A stretch of 64,000 bases of DNA. It comes from Hyphomonadaceae bacterium (GTDB lineage: Bacteria; Pseudomonadota; Alphaproteobacteria; Caulobacterales; Hyphomonadaceae). Below, piece by piece: positions 52,358 through 60,638 of the stretch. Numbering within the stretch: the stretch's first letter is position 1; every line of letters begins with the position of its first letter. The notes under the pieces are model-generated. The model searched no databases. It was given only the letters and a program-made list of their open reading frames with translations, and was not told the origin of the DNA. The stretch covers positions 186,001-250,000 of the forward strand of contig JANSWU010000006.1 of the NCBI GenBank assembly GCA_024743315.1, given 5' to 3'. The position numbers were made by a program, and so were the translations under genes.

Positions 52358-52818
52358 GCAGAGGCGTCCTTATTTGCCAAGGCGGCCGCAATACGGGCCC
52401 GGTCTTCCTCGGTGAGGTCACCCTGCTCGGCAGTCGGGGCCGCGCGCAGGCGCAGTAGGAACCAGATCCCGCCGAGCAGAAACAGGATGATCGGACCGGC
52501 CCAAAGCAGGATTGTGTTCATCTGCAAAGGCGGCGTCATCAAGACATAGTCACCATACCGATCACGCAAATAGTCACGCACTTCATCATCACTATCGCCC
52601 GCTTCAACCCGCTTGCGCACCAGACGGCGCATGTCTTCGGCGAGCGGGGCATTGGAATCATAAATGGATTGGTTCTGGCAAACGACGCAACGCAGCGTCT
52701 TCGAAATCGCTTCAGTGCGGGTGTCGACAATCTCGGTGTCCGGCGCAGGGTCTTCTTGAGCCCATGCTGCGCCATGCACCAGCACCGCTGCGATCAGAGC
52801 AATCCAGAGCGCCCTCAT
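52354..52818 (-). CDS. ccmH: Cytochrome c biogenesis protein CcmH
   Basis: A 154-residue thiol-redox protein with a signal peptide (AVLVHGAAWA). The LRCVVCQNQSI segment holds the reactive CxxC and is family-diagnostic. A C-terminal membrane helix (about 105-130) anchors it to the periplasmic face. It keeps apocytochrome c cysteines reduced for heme attachment. It overlaps both neighbours by four bases, as ATGA. Confidence 0.95.
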   Translation of the reverse strand: MRALWIALIAAVLVHGAAWAQEDPAPDTEIVDTRTEAISKTLRCVVCQNQSIYDSNAPLAEDMRRLVRKRVEAGDSDDEVRDYLRDRYGDYVLMTPPLQMNTILLWAGPIILFLLGGIWFLLRLRAAPTAEQGDLTEEDRARIAAALANKDASA

Positions 52819-53366
52819 GAGGAAGCGGCCTCGCCAGCGGCTTCCAGTTCAATGGCCTCAATCACCGGGCGGATCGTGTCTTTCCAAACCTCAGGCGTAA
52901 TCGGACCGATCTGTTTATAGCGAATACGGCCGTCAGGATCGAGGACAAAGGTCTCGGGCGCACCCGTGACGCCAATCTCGATCACCAGATCGCTCTCCTC
53001 ATCAAAAATGATCGTGTCGTATGGATCGCCATGCTCTTCCAGCCAGTCGAGGGCGTCGACGCGGTCATCCCGCCAATTGACCCCGACAATTTTGACCGTG
53101 TCGTCACGTGAGAGTTGCATCAGGGTTGGATGCTCCTGAAGGCACGCGACGCACCAGGAGCCGAACACATTCACGAGCGCAATCTCACCGACCAGGTCGG
53201 CCTCGGTGACAGTCGTCTCTTCACGTAGCTCGGGCAGCTCAAATTGTGGCATCTCCCGATCAATCATCTCCGTCGGGATGACGCTCGGATCGCGCGTGAG
53301 GCCAATGGCGAGGAATATGGTCAGAACCACAAACAGCGCGACAGGGACGATGCGAGACCAGGACAT
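52815..53366 (-). CDS. ccmG: Thiol:disulfide interchange protein CcmG/DsbE
   Basis: A 183-residue membrane-tethered thioredoxin-like protein. One N-terminal helix (7-24) precedes the domain with GSWCVACLQEHPTL as active site, the GVNWRDD segment, and GVTGAPETFVLDPDGRI with the cis-Pro. It reduces the CcmH or apocytochrome disulfide. CGGAG before 53366 sets the start. It lies four bases after ccmF. Confidence 0.95.
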   Translation of the reverse strand: MSWSRIVPVALFVVLTIFLAIGLTRDPSVIPTEMIDREMPQFELPELREETTVTEADLVGEIALVNVFGSWCVACLQEHPTLMQLSRDDTVKIVGVNWRDDRVDALDWLEEHGDPYDTIIFDEESDLVIEIGVTGAPETFVLDPDGRIRYKQIGPITPEVWKDTIRPVIEAIELEAAGEAASS

Positions 53367-53370
53367 AAGA

Positions 53371-55353
53371 CTACTCCGCAGGAATTGGTGGGGCAGACGG
53401 GGTTGAGGCTGGGCGCCGCGCAAAGGCGTGGCGACGATCCGCGACGGAGACAAACCCGCCCACGGCCATCATCAGCGCGCCGATCCAGATCCAGATGACG
53501 AGCGGATGATAATACACACTCACGACCCAGCCGTCTTCCTCATTTCCCTCGCCTTTCGCAGCATAGAGGATACGCATGGCGCCAATCTCCATCGCCCCTT
53601 CCGTCGTATTGTTGCGCTCGACCGGATAGAAGCGCTGTTCCGGGTTGAGGGTCGCCACAGATCGCCCACCGCGTTCGATCACCACGCGGCCGGTTTCGGA
53701 GACGAAGTTCGGGCCGCGCGCGCGATCAATCCCCTCAAGACGAAACTCATAACCGGACAGGGTGATGCTTTCGCCGATTTTAAGCCGGTCGACTTCTTCG
53801 TCGGACCAGACGCCCATGGCCACGACTCCGACGGTACAGACCGCGAGCCCCAGATGCGCGAGGGCAAAGCCATGCGTCGCGCCGGGCAAAAGCGAGAACC
53901 GCTTGAACAGATTGCCAAGATTGCTCTTGCTCTCACCGACCCGCATTTTGCGGGCATAATTGGCAATGGTTCCTGCGAATAACCAGACCGCAAGCCCCAT
54001 GCCGAGCGCGCCAAACACAGTGTTTCCAAAGATCGCCACAGCGATCGTGAGCGGCACCGCCAAAGCCGCCATGATGAGCAGGGTTTTCTGAATCCGTTTC
54101 CAACTGTCGCTGCGCCATTTCATCAACGGGGCCACCGCCATGAACAGGATCAGGACAGCCATGATCGGTCCGAAGGTAAGCTCAAAATATGGCGGCCCGA
54201 CCGTGATCTTGTCGCCGGTCATGGCATCGATCACCAGCGGATAGAACGTGCCGAGGAAGACCGTTGCGGTGGAGACCACCAGCATGACATTGTTGAGGAC
54301 CAATCCCGCCTCGCGGCTTTCTGCTTCGAAGCTGGCGCCATGTGCGATCTTGCCGGATCGCAGCGCATAAAGCGCCAGCGCGCCGCCCGTGGAGAGGATC
54401 AAAAGCCCAAGAATGAAGATGCCGCGATCTGGGTCGACCGCGAAGGCGTGGACGCTGGTCAGGACCCCGGAGCGGACAATGAATGTCCCCACCAGGCTGA
54501 GTGAGAAGGTCGTAATCGCCAGCAAGAGTGTCCAGCGGATGAAACTGCCGCGCGCTTGTGCCACGAGTGTTGAGTGCAATAGCGCTGTGCCGGCGAGCCA
54601 AGGCATGAAACTGACATTCTCGACCGGGTCCCAGAACCACCAGCCGCCCCAACCAAGCTCATAATAGGCCCAGACGCTGCCGAGCACGATGCCAATGGTC
54701 AGGAAACTCCAGGCGAGCAGCACCCAGGGCCGGATCCAGCGCGCCCATATGGCATCAACGCGGCCTTCAATCAACGCCGCGACCGCAAACGAAAAGGCCA
54801 CAGAGAAGCCGACATAACCGAGGTACAAGAAGGGCGGATGTAGCGCCAGGCCGGGATCCTGCAGCAATGGGTTTAAACCAATGCCATTCTCCGGAATCGG
54901 AGACAGCCGCTCAAACGGGTTCGAGGTGAATATCAGGAAGGCGAGAAAGCCGGTCGTGGTCAAACCCTGGATTGCCACCGCGCGCGCCCGCAAGCTTGAG
55001 GGCAAAGTCTTGCCGAACCAGACCATCGCGGCCCCAAACAGGGCCATGACCATGATCCAGAGCAGCATGGAGCCTTCATGATTGCCCCAGGTGCCGCTGA
55101 ATTTATAGATCATCGGCTTGGTCGTGTGTGAGTTGGTAGCGACCAGTTTGACGCTGAAATCCGAAATCACGAAGGCATAGGCGAGTAGACCAAATGCCAA
55201 GATGCAAAGCCAGGCCTGCGCCACGGCGGCACGGTCGGCAAACAGCATGGCGCGGCGATCATTCTGATGCGCACCCTGAAGGCCCATCCAGCCCTGAAGC
55301 GCGCTAATCAAAAGCGCCAGGATAAGAGCAATCTGTCCAATCTCTGCGTGCAT
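53371..55353 (-). CDS. ccmF: Heme lyase CcmF
   Basis: A 660-residue membrane protein with about 14 helices that attaches heme to apocytochrome c. The heme-handling WWD segment is GWGGWWFWDPVENVSFMPWL. The conserved histidine region around KFSGTWGNHEGSMLLW and the large periplasmic domain near the C-terminus are present. The expected gene upstream would be ccmE; here an amidohydrolase fusion gene is there instead. It is the first gene of the ccmF-G-H-I block. Confidence 0.96.
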   Translation of the reverse strand: MHAEIGQIALILALLISALQGWMGLQGAHQNDRRAMLFADRAAVAQAWLCILAFGLLAYAFVISDFSVKLVATNSHTTKPMIYKFSGTWGNHEGSMLLWIMVMALFGAAMVWFGKTLPSSLRARAVAIQGLTTTGFLAFLIFTSNPFERLSPIPENGIGLNPLLQDPGLALHPPFLYLGYVGFSVAFSFAVAALIEGRVDAIWARWIRPWVLLAWSFLTIGIVLGSVWAYYELGWGGWWFWDPVENVSFMPWLAGTALLHSTLVAQARGSFIRWTLLLAITTFSLSLVGTFIVRSGVLTSVHAFAVDPDRGIFILGLLILSTGGALALYALRSGKIAHGASFEAESREAGLVLNNVMLVVSTATVFLGTFYPLVIDAMTGDKITVGPPYFELTFGPIMAVLILFMAVAPLMKWRSDSWKRIQKTLLIMAALAVPLTIAVAIFGNTVFGALGMGLAVWLFAGTIANYARKMRVGESKSNLGNLFKRFSLLPGATHGFALAHLGLAVCTVGVVAMGVWSDEEVDRLKIGESITLSGYEFRLEGIDRARGPNFVSETGRVVIERGGRSVATLNPEQRFYPVERNNTTEGAMEIGAMRILYAAKGEGNEEDGWVVSVYYHPLVIWIWIGALMMAVGGFVSVADRRHAFARRPASTPSAPPIPAE

Positions 55354-55460
55354 TGTAGCCTCTGTAGCAAAACGGCGGGCCGTTCGGTCCGCCGCAATAC
55401 TATCTATATGTCAAACAGGGTCGAGCAATCCAATGCTTCCTCTGGCCGCAGGAACAATCC

Positions 55461-56924
55461 CTATTCGGCCGCAACGCGGGCGGCCTGCTCGTTCAGGATG
55501 TGCAATGGCGGTTCGCAGGCCCAGTCCGCAATTTGCTCAAGATCATAATGCCGACACGCTTCCATCAACATACGCACTTCGGTCCACATGTCGCCATCAA
55601 CGATGGGCATGAACAGGTCGGCAATATTGTCGATGCCGAGATAGGTGCGGACGCCGGCATTCTTGAGTTTTACGAATGGTCCGATGGAGTTGTGCAGCGG
55701 ACCCTGCATCGGCAGCTGTTTCATCGACAAAGCCGCGGATGGGCAAATCACGATGCCGACATCGGCTTCTTTACAGAGCGCGACGATACGGTCCTGTTCG
55801 CTTTCATCCTTGGCCGAAACCGAGATGGAATGGATGCCATAGACCCGGCCTTGCATGCCATGCTCGATCGTCTTCAGGCAGAGCAGCTCAGTCTCATGCT
55901 GAAACGGATTGTTTTCCTGGTCGACATGAACCTCAACCATTTTGCCGAGCTCTTTCGCGGTCTGGAGCACAATATCAAGATGCTTCTCTTCCTGCGGACG
56001 GTCGCGCGATGGCAGGCCGCCACAGAAATCGGCCATTTTACAGGCCTCGATATATTGCTCGCGTGAGGCCTCATCGAGCACGCCTTCAAGCGGTTGCACG
56101 CCGATTTCAAAGCGGATCTTGTCCTTGAAGCGCTCCTTGACTTCGACCGCCGCATGGATGGGCTTAAGACCGATAATGCTGTCCGCATCGACCATGGTCC
56201 GGCAATATTGTGCACCTTGGTCGACCACGGTCTGCAGCGCGCGCGAGATACGCTCGACCAAATCTTCGTGCGTGTAATTCTCTTTCAGGTGGCGATAGAG
56301 CTCCCACTTCTTCTCCATATCGGCAAAGCCGAGCGCGAGATTTTCCGGCGAGATCAGATAGGCCTTGTCGAAGTGGCCATGATGGTTCGACCAGCCGCCG
56401 CGCTCGCGGACCAGTTCCAGAAACCGCGTGCGCAGGTCCCAAGGGCGGTCTTCGCTATTGATCTTGTAGGAATATGTGCCCTCTTCGAGGTCAGACAGAA
56501 CCAGCTCAATCGTGTCGCGGGCGACCTGGCGGTCCGTGTAGAGCGGGATGCCGTGCTTGACCGACAGTGACCGAATGCTGGCGGCATCAGAGGCCTCATC
56601 ATAAGTGCTGTCGCCGGTGAGGATATTGACCACAAAGTCGACTTTGCCGTCCTGGATCAGGGTCTTGATGTTTGGCTCTTCGGTGCTGGAAATCTTCCGC
56701 GCGGCAATCGATTCAACGCCATTTTCAGCGAGAAAACGATGCGTTCCGGGAGTCGCATAGAGGCCTACTCCGATATCCGCCATCTTGCGACACGCGTCGA
56801 GGAGGAATTCCTTGTCTTCCATCGCCCCGGCGCTGATCAGCAGCGAACGTTTGTGCCCCCGCGCCAGCATTTTCAAGTTGAACCCGATCAGGTCGATTTT
56901 TGAAGGTGTGTCCAGCGCAGCCAT
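55461..56924 (-). CDS. Methylglyoxal-synthase-like domain fused to a cytosine-deaminase-like amidohydrolase
   Basis: A 487-residue cytoplasmic protein with two parts. Residues about 22-148 look like an MGS domain as in the C-terminus of CarB and in PurH: RSLLISAGAMEDKEFL, GVGLYATPGTHRFL (phosphate loop), VDFVVNIL, and IRSLSVKHGIPLYTD. Residues about 178-487 match cytosine-deaminase-type amidohydrolases, with His182-Gly-His184, His333 (EVHVDQE), His365 (GIHSIS) and Asp432 (GIDNIAD) as metal ligands. The pair suggests a nucleotide-regulated deaminase or related hydrolase, an inference. AGAGGA precedes the ATG at 56924; the longer frame lacks one. Confidence 0.8.
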   Translation of the reverse strand: MAALDTPSKIDLIGFNLKMLARGHKRSLLISAGAMEDKEFLLDACRKMADIGVGLYATPGTHRFLAENGVESIAARKISSTEEPNIKTLIQDGKVDFVVNILTGDSTYDEASDAASIRSLSVKHGIPLYTDRQVARDTIELVLSDLEEGTYSYKINSEDRPWDLRTRFLELVRERGGWSNHHGHFDKAYLISPENLALGFADMEKKWELYRHLKENYTHEDLVERISRALQTVVDQGAQYCRTMVDADSIIGLKPIHAAVEVKERFKDKIRFEIGVQPLEGVLDEASREQYIEACKMADFCGGLPSRDRPQEEKHLDIVLQTAKELGKMVEVHVDQENNPFQHETELLCLKTIEHGMQGRVYGIHSISVSAKDESEQDRIVALCKEADVGIVICPSAALSMKQLPMQGPLHNSIGPFVKLKNAGVRTYLGIDNIADLFMPIVDGDMWTEVRMLMEACRHYDLEQIADWACEPPLHILNEQAARVAAE

Positions 56925-57133
56925 GGGTGATCCTCTCCGTCTTTGAGCCGTGTTCGCCATCGCCGCCGAGCGGGCAAACGGCCTGAACATGGGTCGATTC
57001 CGCGCCAAGTCAATCGAAGCCTTCTTCGTTTCCTGTGCGCAACTAAATCTGCTGGCCCTGCAAAACCATTGCGTGCCCAACAATGCAAGCCCTCCACGGC
57101 GGGAAGGCCTGCACTTTTGAACACAATGATTTC

Positions 57134-57655
57134 CTATGCGCGCGCTGGTAAGATTTTGGGATTGCGCAGCAGCGCCGCGCTGATCAAAGCGACCAGCAAG
57201 CCGACTGGGAAGATCTCAACGAAAGTCATCGGGATCCGGAACAGCGGATTACGATAGCTGGCCATCATCGCTTCGAGCGATTCAACTTTCTCCGACAAGG
57301 CGTCACCCGTCAGGCCACTGCTCTGGTAGCCGTCAATGGTCGACTGCTTATAGGCCTCCATCCAGGCGAAATCGGTCAGGTGCAAACTGGTTTCCCAGGA
57401 CAGGACATAGAAGACTGCTGCGACCGCCGCGATGCCGGCACCGAGCCCCAAGGCCGGCAAGAATTTGATGACGCCGCCAAGCTCCTTGTCGCGATAGCGC
57501 TTGATCCCGACGAAAATCAGCGACAGGACGACGACCATGGTCAGATAGCCCTGCACCTCTGACCCGGCGCCGCCCCCGAGCACCATCCCGACAATCATCA
57601 CCGCAATAATCACCACGCCGGCAATCGCGCCATAGATAAACATGATCCGAAACAT
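57134..57655 (-). CDS. DUF4199 family membrane protein
   Basis: A 173-residue protein with four helices (about 3-25, 38-52, 66-88, 146-165) and a polar loop of about 50 residues between the third and fourth. This is the DUF4199 layout, including the GYQSSGLTGDALSEKVESLEAMMASYRNPLFRIPMTF segment. AAGGAGG precedes the ATG. It lies about 100 bases after a membrane-tethered LuxR gene, a pairing seen elsewhere. Confidence 0.83.
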   Translation of the reverse strand: MFRIMFIYGAIAGVVIIAVMIVGMVLGGGAGSEVQGYLTMVVVLSLIFVGIKRYRDKELGGVIKFLPALGLGAGIAAVAAVFYVLSWETSLHLTDFAWMEAYKQSTIDGYQSSGLTGDALSEKVESLEAMMASYRNPLFRIPMTFVEIFPVGLLVALISAALLRNPKILPARA

Positions 57656-57758
57656 ATTTGCCTCCTTTGGTTCAAATCATGCGCTGATGCTGCCCTGAAC
57701 ACCCCCTCTTCTGCTATCGCCCAATCGGGTGAATTTCGTGAATGACCGGAAACTCACC

Positions 57759-58172
57759 CTAAGGAATGAGGCTCAGGTCCTTGGCTTTTTGAACCGCGTG
57801 CAGACGCTGGCTAACCTCCAATTTCTCAAACAGTCGCGCGATATGTGACTTCACCGTATTCGGCGACACATGCAGTGTTTGCGCAATTTGCTTATTCGAT
57901 TGCCCGACCGCCAATTGTTCCAGCACAGCATACTCTTTCTTGGTGATGCCAAGCGATTTCAGAGCAGCGTGATTAAGCGCAAACTCTTGCCGCGGTGATT
58001 TCGAGGTTAGAGTTCTGCCCAGCCAAATCCCCAAACCGGTAAACCCGAGTCCGATCAGAATGATGTAGATTTCAGTGGTGAAGGCGCGAGCCATGTACTG
58101 GTACTCGACCCATTCCAAAATGAACACGGCGGCAGCGAGAATTAACGCATAAATGAGAATGGCGCGCTTCAT
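57759..58172 (-). CDS. Membrane-tethered LuxR-type regulator
   Basis: A 137-residue protein. Two N-terminal membrane helices (about 4-20 and 32-52) precede a GerE/LuxR DNA-binding domain: LGITKKEYAVLEQLAVGQSNKQIAQTLHVSPNTVKSHIARLFEKLEV. There is no receiver or ligand domain, so activity must be controlled through the membrane. The adjacent DUF4199 gene is the likely partner or target. Confidence 0.87.
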   Translation of the reverse strand: MKRAILIYALILAAAVFILEWVEYQYMARAFTTEIYIILIGLGFTGLGIWLGRTLTSKSPRQEFALNHAALKSLGITKKEYAVLEQLAVGQSNKQIAQTLHVSPNTVKSHIARLFEKLEVSQRLHAVQKAKDLSLIP

Positions 58173-58501
58173 TTCGCGAGCATGCCCAAAGCAACCAAAA
58201 ATGACCAGCCTTCGTTCGCCTTCAGGGTGATCTTGATTCCCTTAAAACGCGAGCGTTCGCGGGCTATGATCGCGTCTGAATTGAAGCCATCCCTCTTGAA
58301 ACGCGAAAATCAGCACGATCTCCCATCATATGAGAATGGCGACAGGCTCCGTAAGCGATAAAATATTCGATTTTAAATCAGCGTATTAGATAGAATAATA
58401 AACGTAAAATGCCCTGTATGGCGCAGCCTTTGCGAGCATGACAGGTATGAAATGCGTTCCAGTCTCGCATTTTTGCCCCAGTCGAGCTTATAATAGTGAC
58501 C
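58173..58501. other. Gene-free stretch with an AT-rich core
   Basis: This 329-base gap between two diverging genes holds an AT-rich segment around 58360-58410 (GATAAAATATTCGATTTTAAATCAG) that probably contains the promoter of the large membrane protein gene. No credible ORF or RNA gene is seen. Confidence 0.4.
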
Positions 58502-60364
58502 ATGAGTGAAGTATCTGAAGCGCAAAAATTGAAACCGTCTGACGCGATTGCGCGGCTTGAGGCGGCGCAAAAGGCATCGGGCTGGCTGGCTTGGGGCGGG
58601 CTCGGTCTGGCATTCCTGTGGTGGGTGGCCGCGATCGTGGGAACCATCGCCTTGATCGGACCGGAAGCGCTTGGAGAAATTCAACCGGCTCTGGTCGTGG
58701 CCGGCTTGATTGCGATCATCCTGCCCGGCTTGATGCTGGTGCTCGCCGGAATGATGGCACGCGAGCAAGCCCGAGCGACGGCGGCCAATGCGGTAGTGCT
58801 GGAATCGGCGGCGCGCCTATTATTACCGGCCGAGACCATGGCGGAAGAAGCCAAAGCCTTTGCCGATGAAATGTCAAAAGCCAGCGCTGAGGTCGATCGG
58901 TCAATGGGACATGCCCTGTCCGCCATGAAAGCCATGTCGGCGGAAATTGGTGATGAGCGGCAACGCCTCGAATCCGTGACCTATGCCAGCGCCGACAATG
59001 CGCGGGATCTCGCTGAGCGGCTTGGTAATGAGCGCAATGGCCTCGAACAACTTGCTAAGGATTTGCGCGAGCAAACTGATCTTCTCAATGAAGCAATCCC
59101 GGAACAAGCCGATATGATGGTCGCCTCGGCCAAAGCTGCGGCGAACGAAGTCGGCGCCGCAGAAGACGCCCTGCAAGCCCGCCTGGCCAGTCTCGATCAG
59201 ACCGGTCGCAGCTTGGCCCAGAAAATCTCGGCCATGGACACGCTCGCGGCCGAGGCCGGAGAGCGTAACGAGACTTTGCTTTTCGCAATTGCCCGTATGG
59301 AAGAAAAGCTCGAGCAATCGCGCAAGACCGTAGAAACTGCCGCCCGTGCAGGGGAACTCGCTGCGGCGGCTGCGGGCACAACTGGCGATCGCTTGATGGA
59401 ATCCGTCAAAATGGCGCTGGATGGCGCGCGTGATGCCAGCAGCCAGATCCAGAACCAGACCTTTGAAGCCTCAGAGTCCGCGGCACGCGCGCTGGCAGAA
59501 TTGAAGGAAGCGGGACAGCAGGCAGCGGCCGCCGTGCGCGCGGCAGGCATGGCAGCGCGGGCGGAAATGGATATTGCGGAGCGGCGCGCGACCAATACCA
59601 GCCAGGCCCTCCTGAACAAGACCAAATCTGTGCAGGCGCGCGTCACGAGAACGTCGAAAGATGAGGATGACTCAATCCTGGAGCCAGAAGCCGAAATCGT
59701 TCTTGAATCGGAAACGCCACCGGTGGTGCAATCCCCTTCACGCGCCGTCGAAGAAGATTTGTTCGAAGCAAGCGCAGACCGCATTGCGAAGGCGATGTCG
59801 GAGGAAACGCGCAGCGACGCAAAAAATAATGGGGCTGCAAGCAATGGCCACGACAAGACCAATGGTCATGCCGACAAGGTCGAGGAAACCGATCCCCCGA
59901 AGCTCGGCGACAAGACGTCTCTGATCGACCTTGAGGGCGGTGTTGAAATCACCAATAAGCCGCGCGCCGGCGAGTCGCTCAGCGATATTATTGCCGACAT
60001 GGAGCGTGACGAACGCTCAACCTTGTCGCGTGAAGAGACCGCTGAAGCACTGCTGAGCCAGCTGCAAGACTCTGGCATCAAGCTGACCGATATTTTTCGC
60101 CCGAAAGATAAGAAGCGAATTGCCGTTGCGGCCCGCAAGGGCGAGGATCAACGCCGCTCAGCCACCAATCAGCAAGTCGGTCGCCAGGTCGAACGCGTCC
60201 GCCAGCGCTTGCGCGGCAATCTGGAAATGATGACGCTGGCGCGCGACTTCCTGGCCCTGGAAGAATCCGACGCCCTGAATGCGCTGGAAAACACGCATGC
60301 TTCAAACAAGAATGCGAGCGCGCGCCTCGCAACCTATTTGCTGCTGGATGCTGCTGTTACTTGA
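58502..60364 (+). CDS. Large membrane-anchored coiled-coil protein, possibly TipN-like
   Basis: A 620-residue protein. Two N-terminal membrane helices (about 28-50 and 62-85) are followed by long alanine-rich coiled coil (about 90-370), an acidic disordered stretch with NGxxK-type repeats (370-480), and a conserved C-terminal helical part (RVRQRLRGNLEMMTLARDFLALEESDALNALENTHASNKNASARLATYLLLDAA). The layout is like TipN, which marks the new pole in Caulobacter; the assignment rests on architecture and is uncertain. It converges with the GcrA-like gene 13 bases away. Confidence 0.62.
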   Translation: MSEVSEAQKLKPSDAIARLEAAQKASGWLAWGGLGLAFLWWVAAIVGTIALIGPEALGEIQPALVVAGLIAIILPGLMLVLAGMMAREQARATAANAVVLESAARLLLPAETMAEEAKAFADEMSKASAEVDRSMGHALSAMKAMSAEIGDERQRLESVTYASADNARDLAERLGNERNGLEQLAKDLREQTDLLNEAIPEQADMMVASAKAAANEVGAAEDALQARLASLDQTGRSLAQKISAMDTLAAEAGERNETLLFAIARMEEKLEQSRKTVETAARAGELAAAAAGTTGDRLMESVKMALDGARDASSQIQNQTFEASESAARALAELKEAGQQAAAAVRAAGMAARAEMDIAERRATNTSQALLNKTKSVQARVTRTSKDEDDSILEPEAEIVLESETPPVVQSPSRAVEEDLFEASADRIAKAMSEETRSDAKNNGAASNGHDKTNGHADKVEETDPPKLGDKTSLIDLEGGVEITNKPRAGESLSDIIADMERDERSTLSREETAEALLSQLQDSGIKLTDIFRPKDKKRIAVAARKGEDQRRSATNQQVGRQVERVRQRLRGNLEMMTLARDFLALEESDALNALENTHASNKNASARLATYLLLDAAVT

Positions 60365-60377
60365 TCCGAGCCTTGGA

Positions 60378-60578
60378 TTAGGCGCGTAGAGCCTTTTGTT
60401 GGTGGTGCTCGCAATACGGCGATTCAGCGCCGCTCTTCTTGCCACAAAAATGAAAGCCCGGCTTGCCGGGTTCACCAATTGGCCATTTGCAATGCACATC
60501 GCGCAACGCGTAAACCGCAGCGCTTCCCGTCTTCTTTCTAGTCTCTAACACGCGTTTCAATCTGTCTTTTTTACTCAT
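60378..60578 (-). CDS. GcrA C-terminal-domain-only protein, 66 aa
   Basis: The protein reads VHCKWPIGEPGKPGFHFCGKKSGAESPYCEHHQQKALRA from residue 28. This closely matches the end of the cell-cycle regulator GcrA, where CxWPIGDPG, FHFCG and PYCxxH are the signature; Cys30, Cys45, Cys56 and His59 could bind zinc. The N-terminal helix-turn-helix of GcrA is missing and replaced by 27 basic residues (KKDRLKRVLETRKKT). In GcrA the C-terminal domain contacts the housekeeping sigma factor. The start codon lies in a perfect inverted repeat. It could be a free sigma-binding peptide or a truncated gene. Confidence 0.72.
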   Translation of the reverse strand: MSKKDRLKRVLETRKKTGSAAVYALRDVHCKWPIGEPGKPGFHFCGKKSGAESPYCEHHQQKALRA

Positions 60579-60600
60579 GCCCTAAAGTATAGGGCATGAG
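60574..60600 (-). promoter_or_regulatory. Perfect inverted repeat over the start of the GcrA-like gene
   Basis: CTCATGCCCTA (60574-60584) and TAGGGCATGAG (60590-60600) are exact reverse complements around five bases. The gene's start codon (60578-60576) lies in one arm. It may act as an operator or as an mRNA hairpin hiding the start. Confidence 0.6.
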
Positions 60601-60638
60601 ACAGAAAACGACAAATTGACCAAGCGGAAATGGCCGCC

